DNA from: Chitinophaga pinensis
Lineage (GTDB): Bacteria > Bacteroidota > Bacteroidia > SXHM01
Length of the DNA: 8,776 nt
Direction: 5' to 3'
NCBI GenBank assembly: GCA_945889235.1
Contig: CAMDBK010000113.1
Span: 1-8,776, forward strand
Shown: positions 1-6,079 of the stretch, in pieces
Position numbering within the stretch: the stretch's first letter is position 1
Layout of the letters: every line of letters begins with the position of its first letter
The notes under the pieces: model-generated
The model's database searches: none
Seen by the model: the letters and a program-made list of their open reading frames with translations, nothing else
What the model was told of the DNA's origin: nothing
Position numbers and translations under genes: made by a program

Positions 1-1973
1 GTATCTGAGCACCTGAAATCATTGTACACAACCTGCGTTATGGTAAATACACCCGTGTCGGAATAATTGTAAACGGGGTTCTGAAATGTGGAAGTATTAT
101 TCACCTGATAATCTCCGAAATTCCAGTTCCATTGTGTTGCTTCCTGTGATAAATCAGTAAATTCAATTTGAGGGTAAATTACAGTTGTAACCTGTGGTGT
201 GAAAGTAAATCCCGCTTTTGGAATGGGGTAAACAGTTATATAGTTTTCTTTGGTTACTGAAGTTGAACAACCCTCGTTAGAAATAACATTTAAAGTTACA
301 TTATACGTTATAGGAACAATGGATGAAACATTAAGAAAATAATGAGAAGGATGTTGAAGGGTTGAAGTGTTTGTTTCTCCAAAGGTCCAGTTCCATTCAA
401 CATTAGTTCCTGTAAGTATTCCTGATAGGTCATGGAAATCAACTAAAAGTGGTGAGCAGCCCCGGTCAGGTTCGCCAATAAAATCTACTATAGGATTAGG
501 ATTTATAATTACGGTTTGAATTATTGAATCAACACAACCCTGATCAGAAACTACAGTATGAACTACGTTGTAGTTTCCTGGATTTGCATACAGGTGTGTT
601 GGCGAAGCAGTGTTATCAAATGCAGTTGCATCTGAAAAATTCCACTGCCAGTTTGCAATAGTTCCGGGCGCTGCTGTTGTTGATTGATCAGTAAACTGTG
701 TTGTAAATCCGTGGCATACATCTTCTGAACTGAACGCGGCTGTTGGTTGTGAGTAAACGGTGATTGTGTTTACAGCAGAATCAACACAGCCATAAATAGT
801 TGTAGCTGTAAGTGAAACATCAAAATCACCAGGTGTGTTGAAGGTATGGCCAATCGTGGAATTAAAATTATGTGGACTTCCGTCACCAAAGTTCCATTCC
901 CAGTCTGTTATCTCTCCCACTGATAAGTTGGTAAAATCAATGGCTGTAAACTGACACACATTTGTAAATGTAAAATCTACTATTGGTTGTTCATAAACAT
1001 AAACTGAATCAATAAGAACATCTGAGCAAACAAGATTATCAGACCATGTTGTCAACCTTATATAATAAGTTCCGGCAGAAGGATAACTGTGTTGTGGCTC
1101 CCAGTCAGTAGTGTTAATAGCACTTCCATCACCAAAATCCCATTCCCATTCATTAATTAAAAATGGCGGTGAAATAATACTTTGGTTTGTAAAGTTTACT
1201 GCAGCCCCTATACATGCATTATTGAAAGAAAATTGTGATACAGGCTGCGCTGTTACCGTAACATTTTGTGTAATTGAATCAACACAACCATCACTGCTTG
1301 TAATAATCAGGGTAGTGTTATAATTTCCCGAAGCAATAAAAATATGTGTAGGTGAAGTGATGTAAAGTGGTATGGAATTATCACCGAAATCCCATGTGGA
1401 ATTGCTGATGGTTCCTTGTGATGTGTTAGTAAAATCAACCGGATTTCCATGGCACACATCCGTAAACGTAAAGTCAGCAGTTGGTAAAGGAGAAACAACA
1501 ACGGGCGCAGTGAAGGTATCTGTGCAGGCTAAATTTTGTGAGTAGCAGATAAGTGTTGCATTGTAATTTCCTGCAGGGTAATTGTGTTGTGCATCCCAGT
1601 TGGCTGTATTCAGTGCCGAACCATCACCAAAATCCCAACTCCAAGCGCCAATGGTAGTAGGGAAAAGCGTTCCGTTTGCAAAGTTTACAGCAAATGATTC
1701 GCAAACAGGAGGAGCGGTAAAATTAACAACCGGAAAAGGATTAATGTCAACCGGTTTGCTGATTGTTCCCTGACAATTATTGGATGTAACTGTAGTAAGC
1801 GTAACGCTGTATATTCCGCTGGTAGCATACGTATGCACAGGGTTTTGAACATTGTCAGTTGTTCCGTCACCAAAATCCCAGTCCCACGAAACAACAGTTC
1901 CTATATTGGAATTGGTAATATCAGTAAACTGAATTTGTTCACCCGGACAGGCAACTGTATTTGTAAAATCAGT
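1..1973 (-). repeat. Tandem array of eight PKD-type repeats inside the secreted protein gene
   Basis: The codon for the conserved acidic residue of the FGD motif recurs at 1866, 1623, 1380, 1128, 882, 630, 375 and 111. Spacings are 243, 243, 252, 246, 252, 255 and 264 nt (81 to 88 codons), all multiples of three. Repeats 1-5 carry WDFGDG, WNFGDG or a close variant. Repeats 6-8 are degenerate (NFSDA, TFGET, NFGDY) and slightly longer. Repeats 1-7 each have one Cys near the start (VC or AC before a V-x-F-[TA]-[DN] strand) and one near the end (as in GCVDS), suggesting one disulfide per domain. Repeat 8 lacks the first Cys. Repeats 2 and 4 share features the others lack (FGDGSA[LI]NT, W..QH.YP, NL.C.D), so at least two repeat subtypes alternate in the first four units. 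Confidence 0.9.
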
Positions 1974-2846
1974 ATTGATTGCCGTAGCAGCTATGTTTGC
2001 TGAAACAGTAACCTGGCACCCGGTAACAGCCGTGAGCAAGCATGAATATTGAGCACCGTTTACAGGATTTGAAACCTGTATACTTTGTGATGTTGCTCCA
2101 GTATTCCATTGATAGCTGAATCCACTTGGTGCGGTAAGTGTGGCAATATTGCTGTTGGCGGGGCAATAATCAACTTCTAATTCTAATGGATTGCATTCTG
2201 CTACAATATAAGCATATCCAAAATGTCCGCATAAACCACAGTCGCCTGTTGAAAATTCAACTGTAATATTTTGGCCTATAAATGCCGAAAGGTCAATTCC
2301 AACAGGTGTCCATGCGCGATAACGAACACCTCCGCAGTTACGGAACCCCTGAATATTGGCTGCTGAAGTAACAGAATAATAACCGCATTGCTGGCTTACT
2401 AATTGTCCTGCCGCATTTAAAACTCTGATTTCAAAACGAGGTTGGTCAGCAACAGAATGCCCTGGATCTTCTAAAACTACTGCGTACTGATAAGTGAAAA
2501 GAGCACTGGCAGGAGTAACATTATAGGTATAGGAGAGGCGTTCAGCTTCACAACCAACATTGCTATTTCCTAACCTCGCTGAAGAGGTATATCCAGGGGC
2601 AACAACAGTAATATCGTTACACGCAATTGGGTCTGTTCCTGCCCCGGTCATAATGGTGTGCCGCCCAGCAACAATTCCAACATTGGGTGTATTAATTCCG
2701 CAACAGCTGCCTGTTCTGCCTACCCAGTTATTAAAATTATTTTGCGCAAAATCAGCATTATCGCATTGTGAATAACAGTTAGTTACCCAGCCTGAAAAAG
2801 CAAGGAATTGTAGTAAGAATGCGATTGGTTTAACGCATTTAAACAT
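1..2846 (-). CDS. Large secreted PKD-repeat protein, probable type IX secretion cargo (partial, 3' end outside the window)
   Basis: The frame stays open for 948 codons from ATG at 2846 to the left edge, so the C-terminus is missing. An in-frame TAA two codons upstream of the ATG limits the start. Residues 1-26 look like a signal peptide (basic start, hydrophobic core, cleavage probably after CYS before QCDN). Residues 28-217 form a Cys-rich, probably beta-sandwich domain ending in GYAYIVAEC. Residues 218-288 resemble an Ig-like module (YQWNTGATSQSI, then a TGC turn). From about residue 292 there are eight PKD-type repeats, most with W-x-W-[DN]-F-G-[DE]; the key acidic residue is at 327, 408, 489, 573, 655, 739, 824 and 912. 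Such proteins in Bacteroidota are usually exported by the type IX system through a C-terminal sorting domain and act as adhesins or surface-matrix proteins. That domain would lie beyond position 1, so export route and role are inferred. The architecture is clear; the specific function is unknown. Confidence 0.93.
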   Translation of the reverse strand, partial: MFKCVKPIAFLLQFLAFSGWVTNCYSQCDNADFAQNNFNNWVGRTGSCCGINTPNVGIVAGRHTIMTGAGTDPIACNDITVVAPGYTSSARLGNSNVGCEAERLSYTYNVTPASALFTYQYAVVLEDPGHSVADQPRFEIRVLNAAGQLVSQQCGYYSVTSAANIQGFRNCGGVRYRAWTPVGIDLSAFIGQNITVEFSTGDCGLCGHFGYAYIVAECNPLELEVDYCPANSNIATLTAPSGFSYQWNTGATSQSIQVSNPVNGAQYSCLLTAVTGCQVTVSANIAATAINTDFTNTVACPGEQIQFTDITNSNIGTVVSWDWDFGDGTTDNVQNPVHTYATSGIYSVTLTTVTSNNCQGTISKPVDINPFPVVNFTAPPVCESFAVNFANGTLFPTTIGAWSWDFGDGSALNTANWDAQHNYPAGNYNATLICYSQNLACTDTFTAPVVVSPLPTADFTFTDVCHGNPVDFTNTSQGTISNSTWDFGDNSIPLYITSPTHIFIASGNYNTTLIITSSDGCVDSITQNVTVTAQPVSQFSFNNACIGAAVNFTNQSIISPPFLINEWEWDFGDGSAINTTDWEPQHSYPSAGTYYIRLTTWSDNLVCSDVLIDSVYVYEQPIVDFTFTNVCQFTAIDFTNLSVGEITDWEWNFGDGSPHNFNSTIGHTFNTPGDFDVSLTATTIYGCVDSAVNTITVYSQPTAAFSSEDVCHGFTTQFTDQSTTAAPGTIANWQWNFSDATAFDNTASPTHLYANPGNYNVVHTVVSDQGCVDSIIQTVIINPNPIVDFIGEPDRGCSPLLVDFHDLSGILTGTNVEWNWTFGETNTSTLQHPSHYFLNVSSIVPITYNVTLNVISNEGCSTSVTKENYITVYPIPKAGFTFTPQVTTVIYPQIEFTDLSQEATQWNWNFGDYQVNNTSTFQNPVYNYSDTGVFTITQVVYNDFRCSD

Positions 2847-2903
2847 ACGTTAAAACGTGAAAGTATTTATATTTTTGTTCATTCTACGGATAAAAACACT
2901 AAG

Positions 2904-2934
2904 CAAATGTATTGATTTTCAGATGGGAAGTCAA
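2904..2934 (-). promoter_or_regulatory. Bacteroidota-type promoter of the PKD-protein gene
   Basis: On the minus strand TACATTTG (2911 to 2904) matches the -7 consensus TAnnTTTG of the Bacteroidota primary sigma factor. A TTG at 2934-2932 lies 20 nt upstream, a suitable distance for the -33 element. The expected transcription start is near 2897, giving a leader of roughly 50 nt before the ATG at 2846. The motif match is seen directly; promoter activity is inferred. Confidence 0.7.
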
Positions 2935-3046
2935 GAAGACTCATTTAATTTCGACCATTCAGGAAAAACAGCATATAACCATGGGATTTTCTACTTTAAA
3001 TTATAACTCACCAGTCAACGATATAATCCATTAATTCAATGGCTTC

Positions 3047-3065
3047 AGAATTCAGGTAGAATTCT
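3047..3065. repeat. Short perfect inverted repeat in the divergent intergenic region
   Basis: AGAATTC (3047-3053) and GAATTCT (3059-3065) are exact reverse complements separated by AGGTA. The palindrome lies about 50 bp upstream of the rpmG -33 element and about 110 bp upstream of the -33 element of the PKD-protein gene. It could be an operator, but in AT-rich DNA a 7-bp repeat may also arise by chance, and no regulator is encoded nearby. Confidence 0.3.
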
Positions 3066-3117
3066 CTACTCATTGTACTTTAGTGAAGGAAATAGTTCGG
3101 GTGATTTTTTTTAACAA

Positions 3118-3143
3118 TTGTTTCAAATAAATTTCTACATTTG
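3118..3143 (+). promoter_or_regulatory. Bacteroidota-type promoter of the rpmG-bL38 unit
   Basis: TACATTTG at 3136-3143 is a full match to TAnnTTTG and is identical to the octamer of the divergent promoter. The nearest upstream TTG (3118-3120) is 15 nt away, shorter than the roughly 17-23 nt usually seen, so the -33 element is less certain. Transcription probably starts near 3150, leaving a short A-rich leader of about 20 nt before the rpmG ATG. No Shine-Dalgarno sequence is present, as expected for this phylum. Confidence 0.7.
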
Positions 3144-3171
3144 CAGCCCTTAATAAAAAAATAAGAACAAA

Positions 3172-3354
3172 ATGGCTAAAAGAGGAAGCAGAATACAGGT
3201 AATTCTTGAGTGCACAGAGCATAAAACCAGTGGTGTAGCCGGGACTTCACGTTACATCACCACCAAAAACAAGAAAAACACTACCGACAGAATTGAGTTG
3301 AAAAAATACAACCCGATTTTGAAGAAAATGACTGTTCACAAAGAAATCAAGTAA
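3172..3354 (+). CDS. rpmG: Large-subunit ribosomal protein bL33
   Basis: The 60-residue product is a complete bL33, a small basic protein near the E site of the 50S subunit. The family pattern is easy to read: MAKRGSRIQVILECTEHK at the start, SRYITTKNKKNT in the middle, then RIELKKYNP and VTVHKEIK-like residues at the end. There is only one Cys (in ECTEHK), so this is the zinc-free form without the paired CxxC knuckles. The ATG follows an A-rich leader and sits 28 nt after the -7 octamer, so it is the first gene of its transcript. In many Bacteroidota rpmB (bL28) precedes it; here rpmB is absent. The bL38 gene lies 88 bp downstream, probably on the same transcript. Confidence 0.97.
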   Translation: MAKRGSRIQVILECTEHKTSGVAGTSRYITTKNKKNTTDRIELKKYNPILKKMTVHKEIK

Positions 3355-3434
3355 TTTGAAAATTTGAAGATTGATCAATTTGAGAATTGGTTTATCTTCA
3401 TTTTCAAACTTTCAAATTAATACATTTTCAAATT
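3353..3434. repeat. AT-rich hairpin element between rpmG and the bL38 gene
   Basis: AATTTGAAA (3353-3361) pairs perfectly with TTTCAAATT (3410-3418), and TGAAGAT (3365-3371) pairs with ATCTTCA (3394-3400). This gives an imperfect stem around a loop containing the palindrome TTGATCAA (3371-3378). A further copy of TTTTCAAATT follows at 3425-3434. The left arm includes the last two bases of the rpmG stop codon. Strings of TTTGAAAATTTGAA and their complements are, from general knowledge, common between genes in Bacteroidota. A role as a dispersed repeat or a transcript-stability element is inferred. Confidence 0.65.
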
Positions 3435-3442
3435 AAAATAAC

Positions 3443-3598
3443 ATGGCAAAGAAAACCGTAGCAACGCTGAAATCAGGAACCGGAAGAAATTTCACGAAAG
3501 TGATTAAAATGGTAAAATCACCTAAAACCGGTGCATATTCTTTCAAAACTGAAGTAGTTCACAACGACCACGTGAAAGATTTCCTGAAAGAAAACTAA
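3443..3598 (+). CDS. Bacteroidota-specific ribosomal protein bL38 (DUF4295 family)
   Basis: This 51-residue, strongly basic protein begins MAKKTVATLKSG and continues with FTKVIKMVKSPKTGAY, a pattern I recognise as the DUF4295 family, found next to rpmG throughout the Bacteroidota. As I recall, structural work on the Flavobacterium johnsoniae ribosome assigned this family to the large subunit as bL38; I cannot verify that here. Its length is normal for the family. The start follows an A-rich stretch (AAAATAAC) with no Shine-Dalgarno sequence. It sits 88 bp after rpmG and 19 bp before a strong terminator, so it is probably the last gene of a two-gene ribosomal-protein transcript. Family membership is confident; the ribosomal role rests on recalled literature. 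Confidence 0.93.
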   Translation: MAKKTVATLKSGTGRNFTKVIKMVKSPKTGAYSFKTEVVHNDHVKDFLKEN

Positions 3599-3617
3599 TA
3601 AACAGCTTAACGAATTC

Positions 3618-3651
3618 AAAGCTTCTTTCTCCTCAGGAAGAAGCTTTTTTT
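3618..3651 (+). terminator. Intrinsic terminator after the bL38 gene
   Basis: A perfect 10-bp stem, AAAGCTTCTT (3618-3627) with AAGAAGCTTT (3638-3647), encloses a 10-nt loop and runs into seven T residues (3645-3651). This is a textbook Rho-independent terminator. It should separate rpmG-bL38 from ftsY, although partial read-through is possible because no good promoter is visible before ftsY. Confidence 0.88.
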
Positions 3652-3664
3652 GTTTAATGGAATA

Positions 3665-3726
3665 CGTCACCCTGAACTTGTTTCAGGGTCTCATAATAAA
3701 GATGCTGAAACAAGTTCAGCATGACG
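3665..3726. repeat. Double inverted repeat of the CTGAACTTGTTTCAG type upstream of ftsY
   Basis: Two 27-nt arms, 3665-3691 and 3700-3726, are near-perfect reverse complements separated by 8 nt. Each arm is also a hairpin by itself: CCCTGAA with TTCAGGG on the left, GCTGAA with TTCAGC on the right. Where the arms differ, both sides of the local stem change together, so each small hairpin stays paired. Sequences of this kind (GTCA..CTGAACTTGTTTCAG) are, from general knowledge, widespread in intergenic regions of Bacteroidota and some other bacteria. The element ends 14 nt before the ftsY start codon. Confidence 0.8.
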
Positions 3727-3740
3727 ATAGTAAATAAGAA

Positions 3741-4691
3741 ATGAGCATTTTCAGCATCTTCTCAAAAGACAAAAAAGAAAGCCTTGACAAAGGTTTGGAG
3801 AAAACGCGTGAAAGCGTGTTTTCGCGTCTTACCAAAGCAGTTGTAGGGAAATCTTCTGTTGATGCTGATGTGCTTGACAACCTTGAAGAAATCCTTATCA
3901 GTAGTGATGTAGGCGTTGAAACAACTCTGAAAATTATTGCACGAATTGAAGAGCGGGTTAAAAAAGATAAATACCTTGGTGCTTCAGAACTAAACAGATT
4001 ATTAAAAGAGGAAATTTCTTCATTGCTTGCCGAAAATAATAGCGATGATGTTACTGAATTCACTACTCCGGTTGGAATAAAACCCTATGTAATAATGGTG
4101 GTTGGTGTAAATGGTGTAGGAAAAACCACCACCATCGGTAAACTTGCCAATCAGTTGAAAAAAGCCGGGAAGAATGTAATGCTGGGTGCTGGTGATACTT
4201 TTCGTGCCGCAGCAGTTGAGCAATTGAAAATATGGGGAACAAGAGTTGGAGTTCCTGTCATTAATCAGGGAATGAATGCCGATCCAGCTTCGGTTGCTTT
4301 TGAAGCAGTAACTGAAGCATTAAAACAAAATGCTGATGTAGTAATTATTGATACAGCTGGCAGATTGCACAATAAAGTGAACCTGATGAACGAACTTTCA
4401 AAGATTAAACGTGTTATGCAAAAGGTAATTCCTGATGCACCGCATGAGATTTTATTGGTGTTGGATGCATCAACCGGACAAAATGCCATTGAACAGGCAA
4501 AACAATTTACATTGGCAACAGAAGTGAACGCACTTGCATTAACTAAATTAGACGGCACAGCAAAAGGTGGTGTAGTGATTGGTATTTCAGACCTGTTTAA
4601 AATACCTGTGAAATACATTGGAGTAGGAGAGGGAATAGACCATTTACAGATATTTAATAAAAACGAGTTTGTTGATAGCCTTTTTAAATAA
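3741..4691 (+). CDS. ftsY: Signal recognition particle receptor FtsY
   Basis: FtsY is the membrane-associated GTPase that receives ribosome-nascent-chain-SRP complexes and passes them to the Sec translocon. The 316-residue product contains the full NG core. A helical N domain spans about 15-105. The GTPase motifs are the P-loop GVNGVGKTT (122-130), DTFRAAA (152-158), DTAGR (204-208), TKLDGTAKGG (268-277) and the closing GVGEGIDHLQIF (294-305). The TKLDGTAKGG box and DTFRAAA mark it as FtsY rather than Ffh, and there is no Met-rich M domain. It lacks the long acidic A domain of E. coli FtsY, as is usual in many phyla. The ATG gives a normal N-terminal helix (MSIFSIFSKDKK). It lies downstream of a terminator, and I see no TAnnTTTG promoter in 3652-3740. 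rimO follows 36 bp later, so the two are probably cotranscribed. Confidence 0.98.
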   Translation: MSIFSIFSKDKKESLDKGLEKTRESVFSRLTKAVVGKSSVDADVLDNLEEILISSDVGVETTLKIIARIEERVKKDKYLGASELNRLLKEEISSLLAENNSDDVTEFTTPVGIKPYVIMVVGVNGVGKTTTIGKLANQLKKAGKNVMLGAGDTFRAAAVEQLKIWGTRVGVPVINQGMNADPASVAFEAVTEALKQNADVVIIDTAGRLHNKVNLMNELSKIKRVMQKVIPDAPHEILLVLDASTGQNAIEQAKQFTLATEVNALALTKLDGTAKGGVVIGISDLFKIPVKYIGVGEGIDHLQIFNKNEFVDSLFK

Positions 4692-4721
4692 ACTTAGCGT
4701 CTTTGCACCTTTGCGAGCAAA
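4692..4721. repeat. Short CTTTGC-type intergenic element between ftsY and rimO
   Basis: Nearly all of the 36-bp gap is one element containing two copies of TTTGC (4702-4706 and 4710-4714) and an inverted GCAAA (4717-4721). The wording TTAGCGTCTTTGCACC then TTTGCGAG resembles a short filler often seen between Bacteroidota genes, recalled from general knowledge. It starts on the base after the ftsY stop codon and ends 6 nt before the rimO ATG, so it forms the translation-initiation region of rimO. Confidence 0.5.
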
Positions 4722-4727
4722 CATTAA

Positions 4728-6041
4728 ATGAGAACAAAATCAACCAGAAAGAATAAGATTAATGTCATCACTCTTGGCTGCTCCAAGAATATTTATGATT
4801 CAGAAGTTTTATTAGGTCAGCTGAAAGCCAATGGCAAAGATGCCGTTCATGAAAGCACGAAAGACGATGCAAATATTATTGTCATCAATACTTGCGGTTT
4901 TATTGATAATGCCAAACAGGAAAGCATTGATACAATTGTTCGTTTTGCCGATGCCAAGCAGCGTGGTTTAGTGGATAAAGTATTTGTTACAGGCTGTCTA
5001 TCCGAGCGCTACAAACCTGAATTGGAAAAAGAAATTCCCAATGTTGACCAGTATTTCGGTACACGTGATTTACCTAAATTATTGAAAGTGCTGGGTGCTG
5101 ATTACAAGCACGAACTCATTGGTGAGCGCATTATTACAACGCCTTCACATTATGCATATTTCAAAATTTCAGAAGGTTGCGACCGTCCCTGTTCGTTTTG
5201 CGCTATTCCTTTAATGCGCGGGAAACATATTTCAAAACCGATTGAAGAATTAGTGAAAGAAGCGGAAAACCTTGCTGCTAAAGGAGTAAAGGAGTTAATG
5301 ATTATCGCACAGGATTCTACGTATTACGGAATTGATATTTACGGCAAACGAAAATTAGCTGAACTATTACAAAAATTATCGGAAGTGGAAGGTATTGAAT
5401 GGCTGCGTTTGCATTACGCTTTTCCTTCAGGTTTTCCTGAGGAAGTATTAGATGTAATGCGTAAGAATAAGAAAATTGTGAAGTATCTCGATATGCCTTT
5501 GCAACATATCTCCAACCCTATGCTCAAATCAATGCGCAGAGGAACAACTTCTGAGAAAACACGCGAGCTGGTGAAAACCATTCGTGAAAAAGTTCCCGGT
5601 ATTGCTTTGCGCACAACCTTGATTGCCGGCTACCCCGGTGAAACAAAAGAAGATTTTAACGAAATGCTGGAATGGGTGAAAGAAACCCGCTTCGACCGCC
5701 TCGGAATTTTTGCTTATTCGCATGAAGAAAATACTCATGCCTATTTGCTGAAAGATGATGTTTCTTCGAAGACAAAAGAGAAAAGGGTAGAGGCGATAAT
5801 GGAAGCGCAGCAACAGATTTCAAATGAATTGAACCAGCAGAAAATCGGCAAAACCTACAAAGTGCTATTTGATAGAAAAGAAGGAAATCATTTCATAGGT
5901 CGCACAGAATTTGACTCACCTGAAGTGGATAACGAAGTACTCGTTGACGCAAAGAAATTCTACGTTCGTGTTGGTGATTTTGCAAACGTAAAAATTACAT
6001 CTGCCGAAGATTTCGACCTTTACGGTGAAATTGTTTCTTAA
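4728..6041 (+). CDS. rimO: Ribosomal protein uS12 methylthiotransferase RimO
   Basis: RimO is a radical-SAM enzyme that adds a methylthio group to a conserved aspartate of ribosomal protein uS12. The 437-residue product has all three parts of the family. The N-terminal domain carries the three cluster-binding cysteines C18 (TLGCSKN), C56 (NTCGFID) and C90 (TGCLSERY). The radical-SAM barrel carries CxxxCxxC at C151, C155 and C158 (EGCDRPCSFCAIP). A C-terminal TRAM domain covers about 370-437. The TLGCSKN and SERY signatures and the length favour RimO over the tRNA-modifying relatives MiaB and MtaB. The ATG at 4728 lies 36 bp after ftsY and leaves the usual short basic tail before the first motif. 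No key residue is missing. Confidence 0.97.
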   Translation: MRTKSTRKNKINVITLGCSKNIYDSEVLLGQLKANGKDAVHESTKDDANIIVINTCGFIDNAKQESIDTIVRFADAKQRGLVDKVFVTGCLSERYKPELEKEIPNVDQYFGTRDLPKLLKVLGADYKHELIGERIITTPSHYAYFKISEGCDRPCSFCAIPLMRGKHISKPIEELVKEAENLAAKGVKELMIIAQDSTYYGIDIYGKRKLAELLQKLSEVEGIEWLRLHYAFPSGFPEEVLDVMRKNKKIVKYLDMPLQHISNPMLKSMRRGTTSEKTRELVKTIREKVPGIALRTTLIAGYPGETKEDFNEMLEWVKETRFDRLGIFAYSHEENTHAYLLKDDVSSKTKEKRVEAIMEAQQQISNELNQQKIGKTYKVLFDRKEGNHFIGRTEFDSPEVDNEVLVDAKKFYVRVGDFANVKITSAEDFDLYGEIVS

Positions 6042-6047
6042 TTGTTT

Positions 6048-6072
6048 GTCACCCCGAGCGTAGTCGAGGGGC
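6048..6072. repeat. GC-rich hairpin element between rimO and bshC
   Basis: CCCC (6052-6055) pairs with GGGG (6068-6071), and the adjoining GA can pair with TC around a small bulge, making a compact GC-rich hairpin in AT-rich surroundings. The wording GTCACCCCGAGCGTAGTCGAG is of a type scattered between genes in Bacteroidota, as far as I recall. Like the left arm of the element at 3665-3726, it begins with GTCACCC. It lies 6 nt after the rimO stop and 7 nt before the bshC ATG, so it would sit at the ribosome-binding region of bshC. Confidence 0.65.
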
Positions 6073-6079
6073 AATTATT

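Larger units (their letters stand above)
2847..3171. other. Divergent intergenic region between the PKD-protein gene and rpmG
   Basis: This 325-bp AT-rich gap holds one promoter for each flanking gene (minus strand near 2904-2934, plus strand near 3118-3143). Between them I see a perfect 7-bp inverted repeat with a 5-nt loop (3047-3065). It lies inside a 21-codon minus-strand reading frame (3073 to 3008) of doubtful reality. There is no tRNA, no recognisable rpmB and no longer open frame. The rest shows nothing I can assign. Confidence 0.7.

Noticed and set aside
1..1973. Regular spacing of near-identical short motifs about 245 bp apart, which at first glance suggests a CRISPR-like or satellite array
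   Set aside because: Spacings are all multiples of three, the minus strand is open throughout, and the shared motif translates to WDFGD in every unit, so these are protein domain repeats.
1111..2775. Short open frames of 60-71 codons on both strands within the PKD-protein gene
   Set aside because: They all lie in other frames of a continuous 948-codon reading frame with clear domain structure, and their translations show no family pattern.
2987..3040. A 17-codon plus-strand frame starting at the ATG near 2990 in the divergent gap
   Set aside because: It is too short, has no promoter of its own and no protein-like pattern; chance is the simpler explanation.
3160..3600. Possible zinc-dependent regulation of rpmG, as seen for paired C+ and C- bL33 genes
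   Set aside because: This bL33 is the Cys-poor form, but there is no Zur-like operator I can recognise, and a housekeeping promoter with a ribosomal neighbour argues for constitutive expression.
3716..4618. Minus-strand frames of 115, 67 and 117 codons
   Set aside because: They are antisense to ftsY, whose GTPase motifs are complete. The products are low-complexity Ser/Ile/Phe-rich shadows.
5414..5813. Minus-strand frames of 66 and 94 codons
   Set aside because: They are antisense to rimO in a region with clear radical-SAM family conservation. No independent start signal or motif is seen.
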